A stretch of DNA of 58,850 nucleotides from Sphingomonadaceae bacterium. GTDB taxonomy: Bacteria > Pseudomonadota > Alphaproteobacteria > Sphingomonadales > Sphingomonadaceae. The stretch lies in assembly GCA_947472735.1 (NCBI GenBank), contig CANJBY010000011.1, positions 1 to 58,850 on the forward strand, given 5' to 3'. The notes beneath the pieces were generated by a model that saw nothing but the letters and a program-made list of their open reading frames with translations, did not search any database and was not told the origin of the DNA. The translations under genes and the position numbers were made by a program. This document shows, in pieces, positions 36,954 through 45,308 of the stretch (position 1 is the stretch's first letter; the number at the start of each line of letters is the position of its first letter).

Positions 36954-37604
36954 ATGGCTTACGCTGACCAGGAGATGACCGGTAACAAAGTTACCGCGTT
37001 TATCATCGTTGCCCTGATTCACATTGCGCTTGGTTTCGCCCTTTGGGCGGCGTTCAATTATGACAAGATCGCGCAAGCCGTGAAGCGGGTGACAACAGTC
37101 GATATTAAGGAAGAGAAGAAGGAAGAGCCGCCGCCGCCTCCCAAGAAGGACGCTGCGCCGCCTCCCCCAGTGGCTCCCCCGGTTCAGATCAACGTGTCGG
37201 TTACGCCGCCGCAGATCGTTACCGTCAGCACGCCGCCGCCTCCGGCGCCGGTCGTGCCGATCATCGCACCGCCGGCCCCCGTGGTCGCGCCGCCGCCCCG
37301 TGTCCAGCCGAAGGGCGCAGTGCCCAAGGGTAACCCTGGCCTCTGGGCGACTTCCAATGACTATCCGGCCCGCGCCCTGCGCGAGGAACGCGAAGGCACT
37401 TCCGGCTTCCGCGTTACTGTTGGCCCGGATGGCAGGGTAAGCGATTGCCAGGTCACCAGCTCGAGCGGCAGCCCCGATCTTGACGAGGCGGCATGCGCGA
37501 ACATCCGGCGTCGCGCGCGCTTTAATCCGGCCACGGACGGCGAAGGCCAGCCCACCACGGGCTCCTACGCCAACCGCGTCCGCTGGGTGATCCCGAAGGA
37601 CTGA
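36954..37604 (+). CDS. tonB: TonB energy transducer
   Basis: A 216-residue TonB with one membrane segment (residues 12-32: VTAFIIVALIHIALGFALWA). A spacer of Lys/Glu then Pro runs (KEEKKEEPPPPPKKDAAPP) crosses the periplasm. The C-terminal TonB domain spans about 130-216, with GFRVTVGPDGRVSDCQVTSS, and contacts the TonB box of outer-membrane receptors. It heads tonB-exbB-exbD-exbD. Sphingomonads typically have many TonB-dependent receptors, so this is likely the general energy supply. Confidence 0.94.
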   Translation: MAYADQEMTGNKVTAFIIVALIHIALGFALWAAFNYDKIAQAVKRVTTVDIKEEKKEEPPPPPKKDAAPPPPVAPPVQINVSVTPPQIVTVSTPPPPAPVVPIIAPPAPVVAPPPRVQPKGAVPKGNPGLWATSNDYPARALREEREGTSGFRVTVGPDGRVSDCQVTSSSGSPDLDEAACANIRRRARFNPATDGEGQPTTGSYANRVRWVIPKD

Positions 37605-37615
37605 TCTTTTCCGGG

Positions 37616-37632
37616 GCCCGGTCCTGCCGGGC
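37616..37632 (+). promoter_or_regulatory. Intercistronic hairpin between tonB and exbB
   Basis: GCCCGG, loop TCCTG, CCGGGC forms a six-base-pair stem in the 61-bp tonB-exbB gap. There is no T-run, so it probably sets mRNA segment stability, not termination. Confidence 0.4.
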
Positions 37633-37665
37633 TCACCAATCTAATTCTCTTGAGAGGACTATCGC

Positions 37666-38436
37666 ATGGTTATCATTGATCTTCTGTCGGCGGCAGCCGA
37701 CGCCGCTCCGCAGAACTCCTTTGGTATCAAGGACGCGCTGTTCCCGCATGGCAAGCCGAACTACATCGGTCTCGCCACCTTCATCATCCTGGCGGTCATG
37801 TCGTTCGGATCGTTCTTCATTCTGTTCACCAAGTGGATCGAACAGTCGAAGCTCATGAAGCAGTACACCGACCTGCGCACCTCGTTCTGGCGTGCCCCCT
37901 CGCTGCGCGAAGGCGCTGCGAAGCTCGAAAAGAACAGCGCCTGGCGCCAGCTGGTCGAAGACGGCCTGCAGGCTGAAGACAACCACGGCAAGATGACCGA
38001 CTCGATGGAAGCGCATGACTGGCTCCACGGCTCGCTTGCTCGCTCGGAGTCTTCGATCAACGCCCGCCTCGCTTCGGGTCTGCCGTTCCTGGCCACCGTC
38101 GGTGCGACCGCCCCCTTCATCGGGCTGTTCGGTACCGTGGTCGGCATCTACGGCGCGCTGATCAACATCGGTATCTCGGGTTCGGCCTCGATCGACAAGG
38201 TCGCGGGTCCGGTTGGTGAAGCACTGATCATGACCGCGCTCGGTCTGCTCGTCGCGGTTCCCGCGGTGCTTGCCTACAACTACCTGCAGAGCCGCAACAA
38301 GCGCATCGCCGAGCAGCTTTCCAGCTTCTCGACCGATGTTCTGGCGAACATCAACTCCAAGGGCACGATCAAGCCTGCAGTAGCGGTGGCCGCGGCCAAG
38401 CCGGCTGCTGCTCCGGCTGCTGCCGTCAAGAAGTAA
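37666..38436 (+). CDS. exbB: MotA/TolQ/ExbB proton channel protein
   Basis: A 256-residue ExbB-like component with three membrane segments: about 40-60, then two more after the cytoplasmic loop. The ATVGATAPFIGLFGTVVGIYGALIN region spans the second, with the family Gly/Pro pattern. It conducts protons to power TonB. The tail is Ala/Lys/Pro rich. It follows tonB and precedes two exbD genes. Confidence 0.94.
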   Translation: MVIIDLLSAAADAAPQNSFGIKDALFPHGKPNYIGLATFIILAVMSFGSFFILFTKWIEQSKLMKQYTDLRTSFWRAPSLREGAAKLEKNSAWRQLVEDGLQAEDNHGKMTDSMEAHDWLHGSLARSESSINARLASGLPFLATVGATAPFIGLFGTVVGIYGALINIGISGSASIDKVAGPVGEALIMTALGLLVAVPAVLAYNYLQSRNKRIAEQLSSFSTDVLANINSKGTIKPAVAVAAAKPAAAPAAAVKK

Positions 38437-38490
38437 TACGTCTGTGGCCGCGGCGCGGGGCGCGTCCCCGCCGTCGCGGCACGAACGGGG

Positions 38491-38519
38491 CCGGGCGGAG
38501 TTTCCGCTCCGTCCCCGGG
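38491..38519 (+). promoter_or_regulatory. Intercistronic hairpin between exbB and exbD
   Basis: A stem of CGGAG/CTCCG with loop TTTCCG, extended through a bulge by CCGGG/CCCGG, lies 23 bases before the exbD start. The gap is GC-rich throughout. Likely an mRNA processing or stabilising element, since the operon continues. Confidence 0.4.
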
Positions 38520-38542
38520 ACTTGCAAGGATAGGATGACACT

Positions 38543-39079
38543 ATGGCGATTTCGGTAGGCGGTGCCGGCGGCGAAGTTAAGCCGATGTCCGACATCAACA
38601 CCACGCCGCTCGTAGACGTGATGCTCGTGCTGCTGATCATCTTCCTGATCGCGGTTCCGGTCGCGATCCAGTCGATCGAGAAGCTCAAGATGCCGATCAT
38701 GGAATCGTCCGAGTCCAAGGACAAGGTCGAGAACCTGCTGCTCACGGTCAGCACCTCGGATGCTGGTGGACGCAGTGCGGGTGATCCGGGCTACGAAGGC
38801 GCATCGCGTGGCGGTGAGTGCCGGATCTATTTCAACAACATCACCCCGGTGAACGCGGAAGAGCTGCGCGATCTCGCGTTCAAGCGGCTCGATGCGATCG
38901 TGAAGCGGGCCGGTGGTCCGGAAGCGCTGATCGCCAATCCGGAACGCGTGCCCCAGGTGCATATTCGCGGCGACGTGAATGCGCCGTGGCGCTGCATCGC
39001 GGGTGCAATCTACAACGTGCAGATCTCGGGCTACCCGACCGTCGGCTTCATCTCGACCCCGGTTGACCCGAACGGTTAA
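38543..39079 (+). CDS. exbD: Biopolymer transport protein ExbD/TolR (first copy)
   Basis: A 178-residue ExbD-type protein: one N-terminal membrane helix with the proton-pathway Asp (NTTPLVDVMLVLLIIFLIAV) and a periplasmic domain. The periplasmic part is longer than the second copy, with an insertion carrying a Cys (GGECRIYF) around residue 93. It sits between exbB and the second exbD and works in the same complex. Confidence 0.93.
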   Translation: MAISVGGAGGEVKPMSDINTTPLVDVMLVLLIIFLIAVPVAIQSIEKLKMPIMESSESKDKVENLLLTVSTSDAGGRSAGDPGYEGASRGGECRIYFNNITPVNAEELRDLAFKRLDAIVKRAGGPEALIANPERVPQVHIRGDVNAPWRCIAGAIYNVQISGYPTVGFISTPVDPNG

Positions 39080-39113
39080 TCCCGTTCCGGTGCCCTTTCA
39101 GGAGTAAGTTCTC

Positions 39114-39572
39114 ATGGCAATGTCAGGCGGCAACGACGATGGCGAGCCGATGATGGAAATGAACACGACGCCGTTGATCGACGTCATGCTCGTTCTCCTC
39201 ATCATGTTCATCATCACCATTCCCGTTGCCACTCACGCGGTGAATATCGACCTGCCGGTGGCCACGCCTCCGACGGACAAGCCGTTGATCGATCCGATCA
39301 AGAACAAGGTCGTGCTCACCAATGGTGACCAGATCCTGTGGAACGGTCAGCCCGTCACCGACGGCAACTTGCTCTCGAACCTGCAGGCGACGATGAAGAT
39401 GCCGGTCGAGCCGGAACTGCAGTTCCAGCCCGAGGCGAACGCCAGCTATGACCTTTCGGCCCACGTGCTGAATGTGATCAAGGGTTCGGGCGTGACCAAG
39501 TTCGGCTTCGTCGGCAACGAAATGTATTCCGAGTTCGGCAAGGCGGCCAACGCTCCGCCAGCCAAGCCCTGA
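39114..39572 (+). CDS. exbD: Biopolymer transport protein ExbD/TolR (second copy)
   Basis: A 152-residue ExbD-type protein with the same N-terminal helix and Asp (NTTPLIDVMLVLLIMFIITI). The periplasmic domain is shorter and lacks the first copy's insertion. Two different ExbD copies downstream of one exbB suggest a heteromeric stator. The gene is 34 bases after the first copy and is followed by a clear terminator. Confidence 0.93.
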   Translation: MAMSGGNDDGEPMMEMNTTPLIDVMLVLLIMFIITIPVATHAVNIDLPVATPPTDKPLIDPIKNKVVLTNGDQILWNGQPVTDGNLLSNLQATMKMPVEPELQFQPEANASYDLSAHVLNVIKGSGVTKFGFVGNEMYSEFGKAANAPPAKP

Positions 39573-39599
39573 TCGGGCGAAGTTACCAGCGATATCCGG

Positions 39600-39632
39600 A
39601 AAGGGGGCGGCGCGATCCGCCCCCTTTCTCGT
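39600..39632 (+). terminator. Rho-independent terminator of the tonB operon
   Basis: An eleven-base-pair stem AAAGGGGGCGG / CCGCCCCCTTT with loop CGCGAT, followed by TCTCGTT, lies 27 bases after the second exbD stop. It is one of the two best intrinsic terminators in the window. Confidence 0.8.
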
Positions 39633-39754
39633 TGACCTCCCGTTTTTCTCGTCATGACACTCGAGGGCATCGCCAGGCGGATCTGGAAGTTCCCATGGGA
39701 CAGCCATGCGGGTCTGGATCAGCCCGAGGCGCAGTGCCTTCGCCGCGAACTCCC

Positions 39755-41188
39755 TTACCGGAACGGCGGCTCGTTGAAGGCCCGCAACTTGCGGCTGTGC
39801 AGGCGGGCGCCTTCTGCCCGAAGAAGTTCACAGGCCGTGGTGCCGATCGCAAGGTGCGCGGCGATGGCTTCCTCGTAGAAGCGGTTGGCTTGTCCGGGCA
39901 GCTTGATCTCGCCGTGAAGCGGCTTGTCGGATACGCACAGCAGCGTTCCGTACGGCACGCGGAACCGATAGCCCTGCGCGGCGATGGTCGCGCTCTCCAT
40001 GTCGATCCCGATCGCCCGGCTCAGGCTCAGGCGTAGCGCCGAATGGGTGTAGCGCAGTTCCCAGTTGCGATCGTCGGTGGTCGCCACGGTTCCGGTGCGC
40101 ATCCGTTTCTTGAGATCGGCGCCGACATTGCCGCTGACCATCTCCGCCGCCCGCGCCAGTGCGACCTGGACCTCGGCGATGGCAGGAATCGGGATCTCCG
40201 GCGGCAGCACCGGGTCGAGCACGTGGTCGTCGCGCAGGTAGGCGTGGGCCAGCACATAGTCGCCAATCCGCTGGGTATCGCGCAACCCGCCGCAGTGTCC
40301 GATCATCAACCAGGCTTCGGGGCGCAGCACCGCCAGATGGTCGCAGATGGTCTTGGCGTTGGACGGGCCTACGCCGATGTTGACCAGCGTGATCCCCTCC
40401 CGCCCTTCGCGCACCAGGTGGTAAGCGGGCATCTGGTGGCGCCGCCAGGCCGTGTCGGACAGCAGGGTGCGGGCATCGTCCACGGGATGGTGAAGCATCA
40501 GCCCCCCGGCGCCCGACAGAGCCGTGTAGCCATTCTCGCCCAGCTGGCGTCCGGCCCAACCGACGAACTCGTCGACATAGCGGTGGTAGTTGGTGAAGAG
40601 GATGAAACGCTGGAAGTGTTCGGGCGCGGTGCCGGTGTAGTGGGCCAACCGGGCCAGGCTGAAATCGGTGCGCAGCCCGTCGAACAACGCCAGCGGCAAG
40701 TCCGACCCGGCGTTGGACAGCTCGATTCCGTCGGCCAGTTCGTCACCAATCAGGGCCAGTTCGGTCGTCGGGAAATGCCGGGCGATCTCGGCCGGGCTGA
40801 CCGCGCCGGGCAGGCCGCCCGCGTCGAGCACATAAGGGAACGGGATCGCCTGATCGGAAGGGCCGACCTCGACGGTGATATCGTAATCCTGCATCAGCAA
40901 GCCGAGCTGGTCGGCGAGATAGTCCTCGAACAGGGCGGGCCTGGTGACAGTCGTCCGGTAGTGGCCGGGGTGCGAGAGCCGGCCGAAGGCCCGGGCATAG
41001 TCGGTCCGGGTTTCGCTGCCGGCATAAGTCAGTCGCAGCTCGGGATAGCACCAGCTACGCTCGGCATGTCGGCTGGCAGGAGGGAGCGTGCCGTGTTCGG
41101 CAAATGCTTCGATGTCGGAGCGCAGGGTGACGACCGCCTGGTCGTAGACGCGGACCAGTTCCGCGATGATTTTCTCGATCGTTTCCAT
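39755..41188 (-). CDS. amn: AMP nucleosidase
   Basis: Hydrolyses AMP to adenine and ribose 5-phosphate. The 477-residue length matches E. coli Amn (484). The N-terminal AMP-regulatory domain precedes the nucleosidase domain, where GVGPSNAKTICDHLAVLRP, WLMIGHCGGL and IGIDMESATIAAQGYRFRVPYG are family blocks. Cytosolic. Stand-alone gene with its 5' end near the LacI-like element. Confidence 0.9.
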   Translation of the reverse strand: METIEKIIAELVRVYDQAVVTLRSDIEAFAEHGTLPPASRHAERSWCYPELRLTYAGSETRTDYARAFGRLSHPGHYRTTVTRPALFEDYLADQLGLLMQDYDITVEVGPSDQAIPFPYVLDAGGLPGAVSPAEIARHFPTTELALIGDELADGIELSNAGSDLPLALFDGLRTDFSLARLAHYTGTAPEHFQRFILFTNYHRYVDEFVGWAGRQLGENGYTALSGAGGLMLHHPVDDARTLLSDTAWRRHQMPAYHLVREGREGITLVNIGVGPSNAKTICDHLAVLRPEAWLMIGHCGGLRDTQRIGDYVLAHAYLRDDHVLDPVLPPEIPIPAIAEVQVALARAAEMVSGNVGADLKKRMRTGTVATTDDRNWELRYTHSALRLSLSRAIGIDMESATIAAQGYRFRVPYGTLLCVSDKPLHGEIKLPGQANRFYEEAIAAHLAIGTTACELLRAEGARLHSRKLRAFNEPPFR

Positions 41189-41217
41189 CGCGGAGGTATA
41201 AGGCCGGGACCATTACA

Positions 41218-41236
41218 TTTCAATTGCAACCGGTTC
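41218..41236. promoter_or_regulatory. LacI-operator-like element, copy 2
   Basis: TTTCAATTGCAACCGGTTC differs from the copy at 8185-8203 in one base. It lies 30 bp upstream of the amn ATG, overlapping the expected promoter. The core TGCAACCGGTT matches a LacI/GalR half-site with a degraded right half. Confidence 0.3.
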
Positions 41237-41250
41237 CGCGGCGATGCGCA

Positions 41251-41278
41251 ACGAAAAGGGGGCGCCGGAGCGCCCCCT
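41251..41278 (-). terminator. Rho-independent terminator of rpsF-rpsR-rplI
   Basis: On the minus strand a GGGGGCG / CGCCCCC stem with a six-base loop is followed by TTTTCGTT. It starts about 27 bases after the rplI stop and ends the ribosomal operon. Confidence 0.8.
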
Positions 41279-41304
41279 GAACGTGTTCGGCCATGCGGCG
41301 AAGC

Positions 41305-41907
41305 TCAGGCTTCGTCGCTGCCTTCGGCTGCGGCTTCGATCAGGTCGGCCGGGATCTCGCCGGGTTCGGCATTGGGATCGTAGGCTTCGGTGAAGCCCGT
41401 GGCGTCCTGTTCGAACATCGCCGCCAGCACGTCGACGCCGGCAGCCTGCTGCTCGGCCTCGTCGGGCGAACGCGCGACGTTGACCTTGACCTGAACCGAG
41501 ACTTCCGGGTGCAGCGCAACGCGCACGTCGAACATCCCGATGGTCTTGATCGGGCGTTCCAGCACGATCATCGCCTTCGACAGGTTCGCGCCATCGGCGT
41601 TGAGCGCATCGACGATGTCGCGCACCGAAACCGAACCATAAAGCTGGCCCGAATTCGAAGCCGCGCGGATCAGCGCCACGGTCTTGCCTTCGACGTTGGA
41701 TGCGTGACCCTGCGCGTCGGTGCGACGGTTGGCGTTTTCGGCTTCGATCTTCGCGCGGTTGGCTTCGAAGACCTTGCGGTTGGATTCGTTGGCGCGAAGT
41801 GCCTTCTTGTTGGGCAGCAGGTAGTTGCGGGCGTAGCCGTCCTTGACGTTTACGACATCGCCGATTGTGCCCAGCTTCTCGATACGCTCGAGGAGGATGA
41901 TTTCCAT
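41305..41907 (-). CDS. rplI: Ribosomal protein bL9
   Basis: Large-subunit protein L9. The N-domain begins MEIILLERIEKLGTIGDVVNVKDGYARNY-like (shown here in part) with the long connecting helix, then the C-domain. The 200-residue product has an extra acidic C-terminal tail (ANPNAEPGEIP-type, ending EAAAEGSDEA) compared with E. coli (149). It follows rpsR by 14 bases. Confidence 0.95.
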   Translation of the reverse strand: MEIILLERIEKLGTIGDVVNVKDGYARNYLLPNKKALRANESNRKVFEANRAKIEAENANRRTDAQGHASNVEGKTVALIRAASNSGQLYGSVSVRDIVDALNADGANLSKAMIVLERPIKTIGMFDVRVALHPEVSVQVKVNVARSPDEAEQQAAGVDVLAAMFEQDATGFTEAYDPNAEPGEIPADLIEAAAEGSDEA

Positions 41908-41921
41908 GGTCCTTGCTCCCC

Positions 41922-42146
41922 TTACTTCACGAGGTAGGGCAGCAGGCCCAGATGACGGGCGCGCTTGATCGCCTGACCCAGTTCACGCTGCTTCCGGGCG
42001 GAAACGGCAGTGATACGGCTCGGAACGATCTTGCCACGTTCGGACATGAAGCCCTGCAACAGGCGCACATCCTTGTAATCAATCTTCGGCGCTTCCTTGC
42101 CCGAGAACGGGCAGGACTTGCGGCGGCGGAAAAATGCACGGGCCAT
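41922..42146 (-). CDS. rpsR: Ribosomal protein bS18
   Basis: A 74-residue S18 with the conserved [20 protein letters not shown] and the ending [11 protein letters not shown]. It binds S6 on the small subunit. It sits three bases after rpsF. Confidence 0.96.
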   Translation of the reverse strand: MARAFFRRRKSCPFSGKEAPKIDYKDVRLLQGFMSERGKIVPSRITAVSARKQRELGQAIKRARHLGLLPYLVK

Positions 42147-42149
42147 GGC

Positions 42150-42512
42150 TTAGATCTCCTCGCGGTCGCGGCGACGGCTGCGTTCGCGGTCCTGCTTGCG
42201 CATCTGGGCCGAGGGACCGGCTTCGTGCTCGTCAACGCGGACCGTCATGTAACGGATGACGTCTTCGTTGATCTGCGTCTGGCGCTCCAGTTCGGCGACG
42301 GTGCCGGCGGGCGCTTCGATGTTCAGCAGCACGAAGTGCGCCTTGCGGTTGCGCTTGATCTTGTACGCGAGGCTCTTGAGGCCCCAGGTCTCGGTCTTGG
42401 TGACCTTGCCCTGGTTGGCTTCGACGATCTCGGTAGCGGTAGCAGCCAGCGCATCGACTTGCGCCTGACTGAGGTCCTGGCGCGCCAGGAACACGTGCTC
42501 ATAAAACGGCAC
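42150..42512 (-). CDS. rpsF: Ribosomal protein bS6
   Basis: A 120-residue S6, first gene of rpsF-rpsR-rplI. The start is GTG at 42512, giving [15 protein letters not shown], because AAGGA lies seven bases upstream; a longer frame to 42713 is open but unlikely. The family pattern is seen in [24 protein letters not shown] and [12 protein letters not shown] blocks. The C-terminal Arg/Asp tail is typical. The leader (42513-42606) could hold the S6:S18 autoregulatory motif, not shown with certainty. Confidence 0.94.
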   Translation of the reverse strand: MPFYEHVFLARQDLSQAQVDALAATATEIVEANQGKVTKTETWGLKSLAYKIKRNRKAHFVLLNIEAPAGTVAELERQTQINEDVIRYMTVRVDEHEAGPSAQMRKQDRERSRRRDREEI

Positions 42513-42678
42513 GGCAGCGTCCTTCTCATTCATAACCGATCGCTGGCTGATCCGCACCATTGCGGGGCCCCTCCGGCTTTCTTCACATCCCAAGCGGACT
42601 CGGGAAGTGGCGCGCATAGCCGAATTGCGCGGGATTGCAAGCATTGCTAGCCTGCCGGAAACCAGAGGGGGAACCGAA

Positions 42679-43167
42679 TTGCGCACCTGGATCATCGCCA
42701 TCGCCGCCATCACGACAACCGGGGGCCCCGCCCTGGCGCAAGTGCCGGCTCAGGCTCCTTCGCTGGAATTCGTCTTCGAGGAGATCGTGACGCTGGCGCC
42801 GGCCGTCACTCCAGGAACGACCCCGCGCGGCGGACGGCGCATTATCCCGATCACCGGTGGCAGCTTCGAAGGGCCGGCGATCCGGGGCCAGGTCATGCCC
42901 GGCGGGTGGGATTGGCAGCTGGATCGGCCCGACGGGTGCACCGACGTCGTCGCCGACTATTTCCTCAAGACGGACGACGGCGTGGTCATCAACGTGCGGA
43001 ACATCGGTACCTTGTGCCGGGACCGGCCGGTCCGGACGCACCCGGTATTCGAGGCACCGATCGGGAAGTATGACTGGCTCAACAAGACAGCGTTCCTCGG
43101 CACGCTGGAGCTGGGCCCGGGGGCTCCGGGCTCATCCGTGAAGATTCGCTTTTACCAAGTGCGCTGA
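42679..43167 (+). CDS. Secreted DUF3237 protein
   Basis: A 162-residue exported protein with a Sec signal peptide ([16 protein letters not shown], cut at ALA|Q) and a DUF3237 domain. The domain runs from [14 protein letters not shown] to the beta-rich end, with Cys residues at DGCTD and GTLCRD. Family function is unknown. I start at TTG 42679, preceded by a GGGG ribosome site; the upstream frame to 42607 adds unlikely sequence. Confidence 0.78.
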   Translation: MRTWIIAIAAITTTGGPALAQVPAQAPSLEFVFEEIVTLAPAVTPGTTPRGGRRIIPITGGSFEGPAIRGQVMPGGWDWQLDRPDGCTDVVADYFLKTDDGVVINVRNIGTLCRDRPVRTHPVFEAPIGKYDWLNKTAFLGTLELGPGAPGSSVKIRFYQVR

Positions 43168-43187
43168 CCGGGCTTCGCACGGACCGT

Positions 43188-43850
43188 TCAAGCCTCGGGA
43201 TCACCCCAGATGATCATGCCGATCCACTGTTCAGTCGGGATGGTGCCGCCCGCCGCGCCGACCTTTGCCGCATCGCGATCGGGGAGGAAGTCCTGAATGT
43301 CCTCCGTCCGCTTCCAGGTGGCCAGCGGAGTGTCTTTTCCGGCGCGGGGGACATAGCGCGATGCCGCGACCTTCTCGTAGCGGTGCACATAACGCGGGCA
43401 ATTCTGGAACACCGCCCGAACTGTGATCTTCGCTACCAAATCAGCCTCCTTGAACAACGCCAGCAGCGCTGGTTCGCGGGACAGTTCGGCCCTGCCTTGA
43501 ACGCGCAGGCGGTGCGGCTTCTCGAAATCCATGAAAAGCAGTCCGACTTCGCCGCGCGCGGCGATGTTGCCCATCGAGAGGTACATCCCGTTGCCATCGT
43601 AGGATGGAAAGACGAGCGTGCTCTCGTCGATCACGCGGACGAAGCCGGGATCGCCGCCCTTGTAGGAGACTGTCGGGAAGCCCTCTGCGTCGACGGTCGC
43701 GATGAACAGCATGTCGCGGCTTTCGATAAAGGCTTTTTCGGCCTCCCCAATGACCTCGCGGCAAGCGATCTCCTCGATCTTGTCAGCCAGGACTCGGGTG
43801 CCGAACTCGTCCTGCAGGGCGCGGTGTGAAGGATGAAACAGGCGGCTCAT
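43188..43850 (-). CDS. Pyridoxamine 5'-phosphate oxidase-like flavoprotein
   Basis: A 220-residue split-barrel FMN-binding protein. The conserved core is AFIESRDMLFIATVDAEGFP, then the Gly/Asp strand and GEVGLLFMDFEKPHRLRVQG. PNPOx-like proteins of this size are usually flavin oxidoreductases of unknown substrate, not the vitamin B6 enzyme. Coupled to mpl by a four-base overlap. Confidence 0.8.
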   Translation of the reverse strand: MSRLFHPSHRALQDEFGTRVLADKIEEIACREVIGEAEKAFIESRDMLFIATVDAEGFPTVSYKGGDPGFVRVIDESTLVFPSYDGNGMYLSMGNIAARGEVGLLFMDFEKPHRLRVQGRAELSREPALLALFKEADLVAKITVRAVFQNCPRYVHRYEKVAASRYVPRAGKDTPLATWKRTEDIQDFLPDRDAAKVGAAGGTIPTEQWIGMIIWGDPEA

Positions 43851-45256
43851 GGCAGTCGCTCCAGCAGGTCTCGCGAAAATGCAGTCAAGGTGTCATCCCG
43901 CGCGCCCATCACCACGATGCGGTCGCCGGGGCGGGCGAGCGCGGCGATGCGGGCGGCGCAATCCTCACGCAGGGGGACGTACTCTGCCGTACCTCCCGCT
44001 TCGCCAATCAGCCGCACGATCCGCTCGCTACCCTCGCTGCGATCGACGGTGCCGCCAAAATAGACCGGATCGCACAGGATGGTCACGTCCTCCGGCTCAA
44101 GCTCATGAGCGAAGGTCTCGGCGAGTTCGGCCCCCATCTGCCGCAACGGACCGTAGCCGTGGGGCTGGAATAAGGCGATCACGCGGCCGGGGTGGGTCTT
44201 GAGGGTGCGCAGGGTAGCGGCGCACTTTTCCGGATTGTGGCCGAAATCGTCGATCACGGTGATGCCCGCGGGGCTGGTCCCGATGATGTCGAAGCGGCGG
44301 GCCAGGCCGGTGAAGCTGTCCAGCGCAGCGACGCATTGTGCCACCGGCACCCCGCCTGCGTTGCAGCCCGCGATCGCGGCCAATGCGTTGGCGAGATTGT
44401 GGCGGCCAGGGACCTTGAGCGAAAGCGCATGGCTAGTGCCGTCGCGGCGATCAGTCACCGTGGCGGCGATACCCGTCGTACTGTCCACAATCGAACCGGG
44501 TTCCACACCGATCGTCGCTTCCGCCGCGGTGATCCCGTATGTCACGCTGGCCCCCGCTCGGGCCGCCAACGCCGCGCTCTCTGCATCATCGAGGTTGATT
44601 GCGGCGATATCGGCCCGGGCGATGAAGTCGCCGAACAGCGCGCGCAGTTCTTCCATGCTCTTGTGATCGAGGCTGACGTTGAGCAGTACCGCCACGGTGG
44701 GATTATAAAGCGCGATCGAACCGTCGCTTTCGTCCACCTCCGATACGAAATACCCGCCGCCGCCGACCCGGGCCGAAGCGAAGGGCACCTCCGGTCCGGC
44801 GAAGTTCTTCATCACCGCGCCGTTCATGATCGTCGGGTCGCGTCCCGCCTGATGCATGATCCATCCCGCCATGCCGGTGACGGTGCTCTTGCCGCTGGTG
44901 CCGCCGATCGCCATTCGCTGCGGCGCGGCGTTGAACAGGCGGGCCAGCAGTTCGGCCCGGCTCATCCGCGCGCAGCCGAACTCGCGGGCGCGGATCATTT
45001 CGGGGACGGTGTCTTCCACTGCGGCTGAGGCGACCAGCACTTGTGCCGCCGAAGCAATCCCGCTGCCGTCCTGCGGGAACAGGGTGAAGCCCTGCGCCTC
45101 GAGCCAGGCGAATTTCTCGGGCGTGCGTCCCTGATCGCGGCTGCGGTCCGAGCCGGCGACTTCGGCGTCCAGGCCCTTGAGGATCAATGCCAGCGGCAAC
45201 ATGCCCGATCCGCCGATGCCGCAGAAGAACCAGGGGTGCGAGGTAAGCTCGGTCAT
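43847..45256 (-). CDS. mpl: Mur ligase of the Mpl type (murein tripeptide recycling)
   Basis: A 469-residue Mur ligase. The N-terminal UDP-binding Gly motif is FFCGIGGSGM, the ATP loop GGTSGKST is at 118-125, and the Glu/Asp metal motif is EVDESDGS. This set and length fit the Mpl family, which joins tripeptide to UDP-MurNAc in recycling. MurC is the alternative, but no mur cluster surrounds the gene and an L,D-carboxypeptidase lies opposite, which favours recycling. Coupled to the flavoprotein gene downstream. Confidence 0.85.
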   Translation of the reverse strand: MTELTSHPWFFCGIGGSGMLPLALILKGLDAEVAGSDRSRDQGRTPEKFAWLEAQGFTLFPQDGSGIASAAQVLVASAAVEDTVPEMIRAREFGCARMSRAELLARLFNAAPQRMAIGGTSGKSTVTGMAGWIMHQAGRDPTIMNGAVMKNFAGPEVPFASARVGGGGYFVSEVDESDGSIALYNPTVAVLLNVSLDHKSMEELRALFGDFIARADIAAINLDDAESAALAARAGASVTYGITAAEATIGVEPGSIVDSTTGIAATVTDRRDGTSHALSLKVPGRHNLANALAAIAGCNAGGVPVAQCVAALDSFTGLARRFDIIGTSPAGITVIDDFGHNPEKCAATLRTLKTHPGRVIALFQPHGYGPLRQMGAELAETFAHELEPEDVTILCDPVYFGGTVDRSEGSERIVRLIGEAGGTAEYVPLREDCAARIAALARPGDRIVVMGARDDTLTAFSRDLLERLP

Positions 45257-45308
45257 GCCTCACCGGTATGCGGCCTTGCCTGTCCTGACAACCGGGTTAG
45301 GAAGGAAC

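Noticed and set aside
42513..42606. S6:S18 autoregulatory RNA motif upstream of rpsF
   Set aside because: The leader has some paired GC segments but I could not show the conserved CCG bulge motif, so it is not listed as a feature. cmsearch with the Rfam model would decide.
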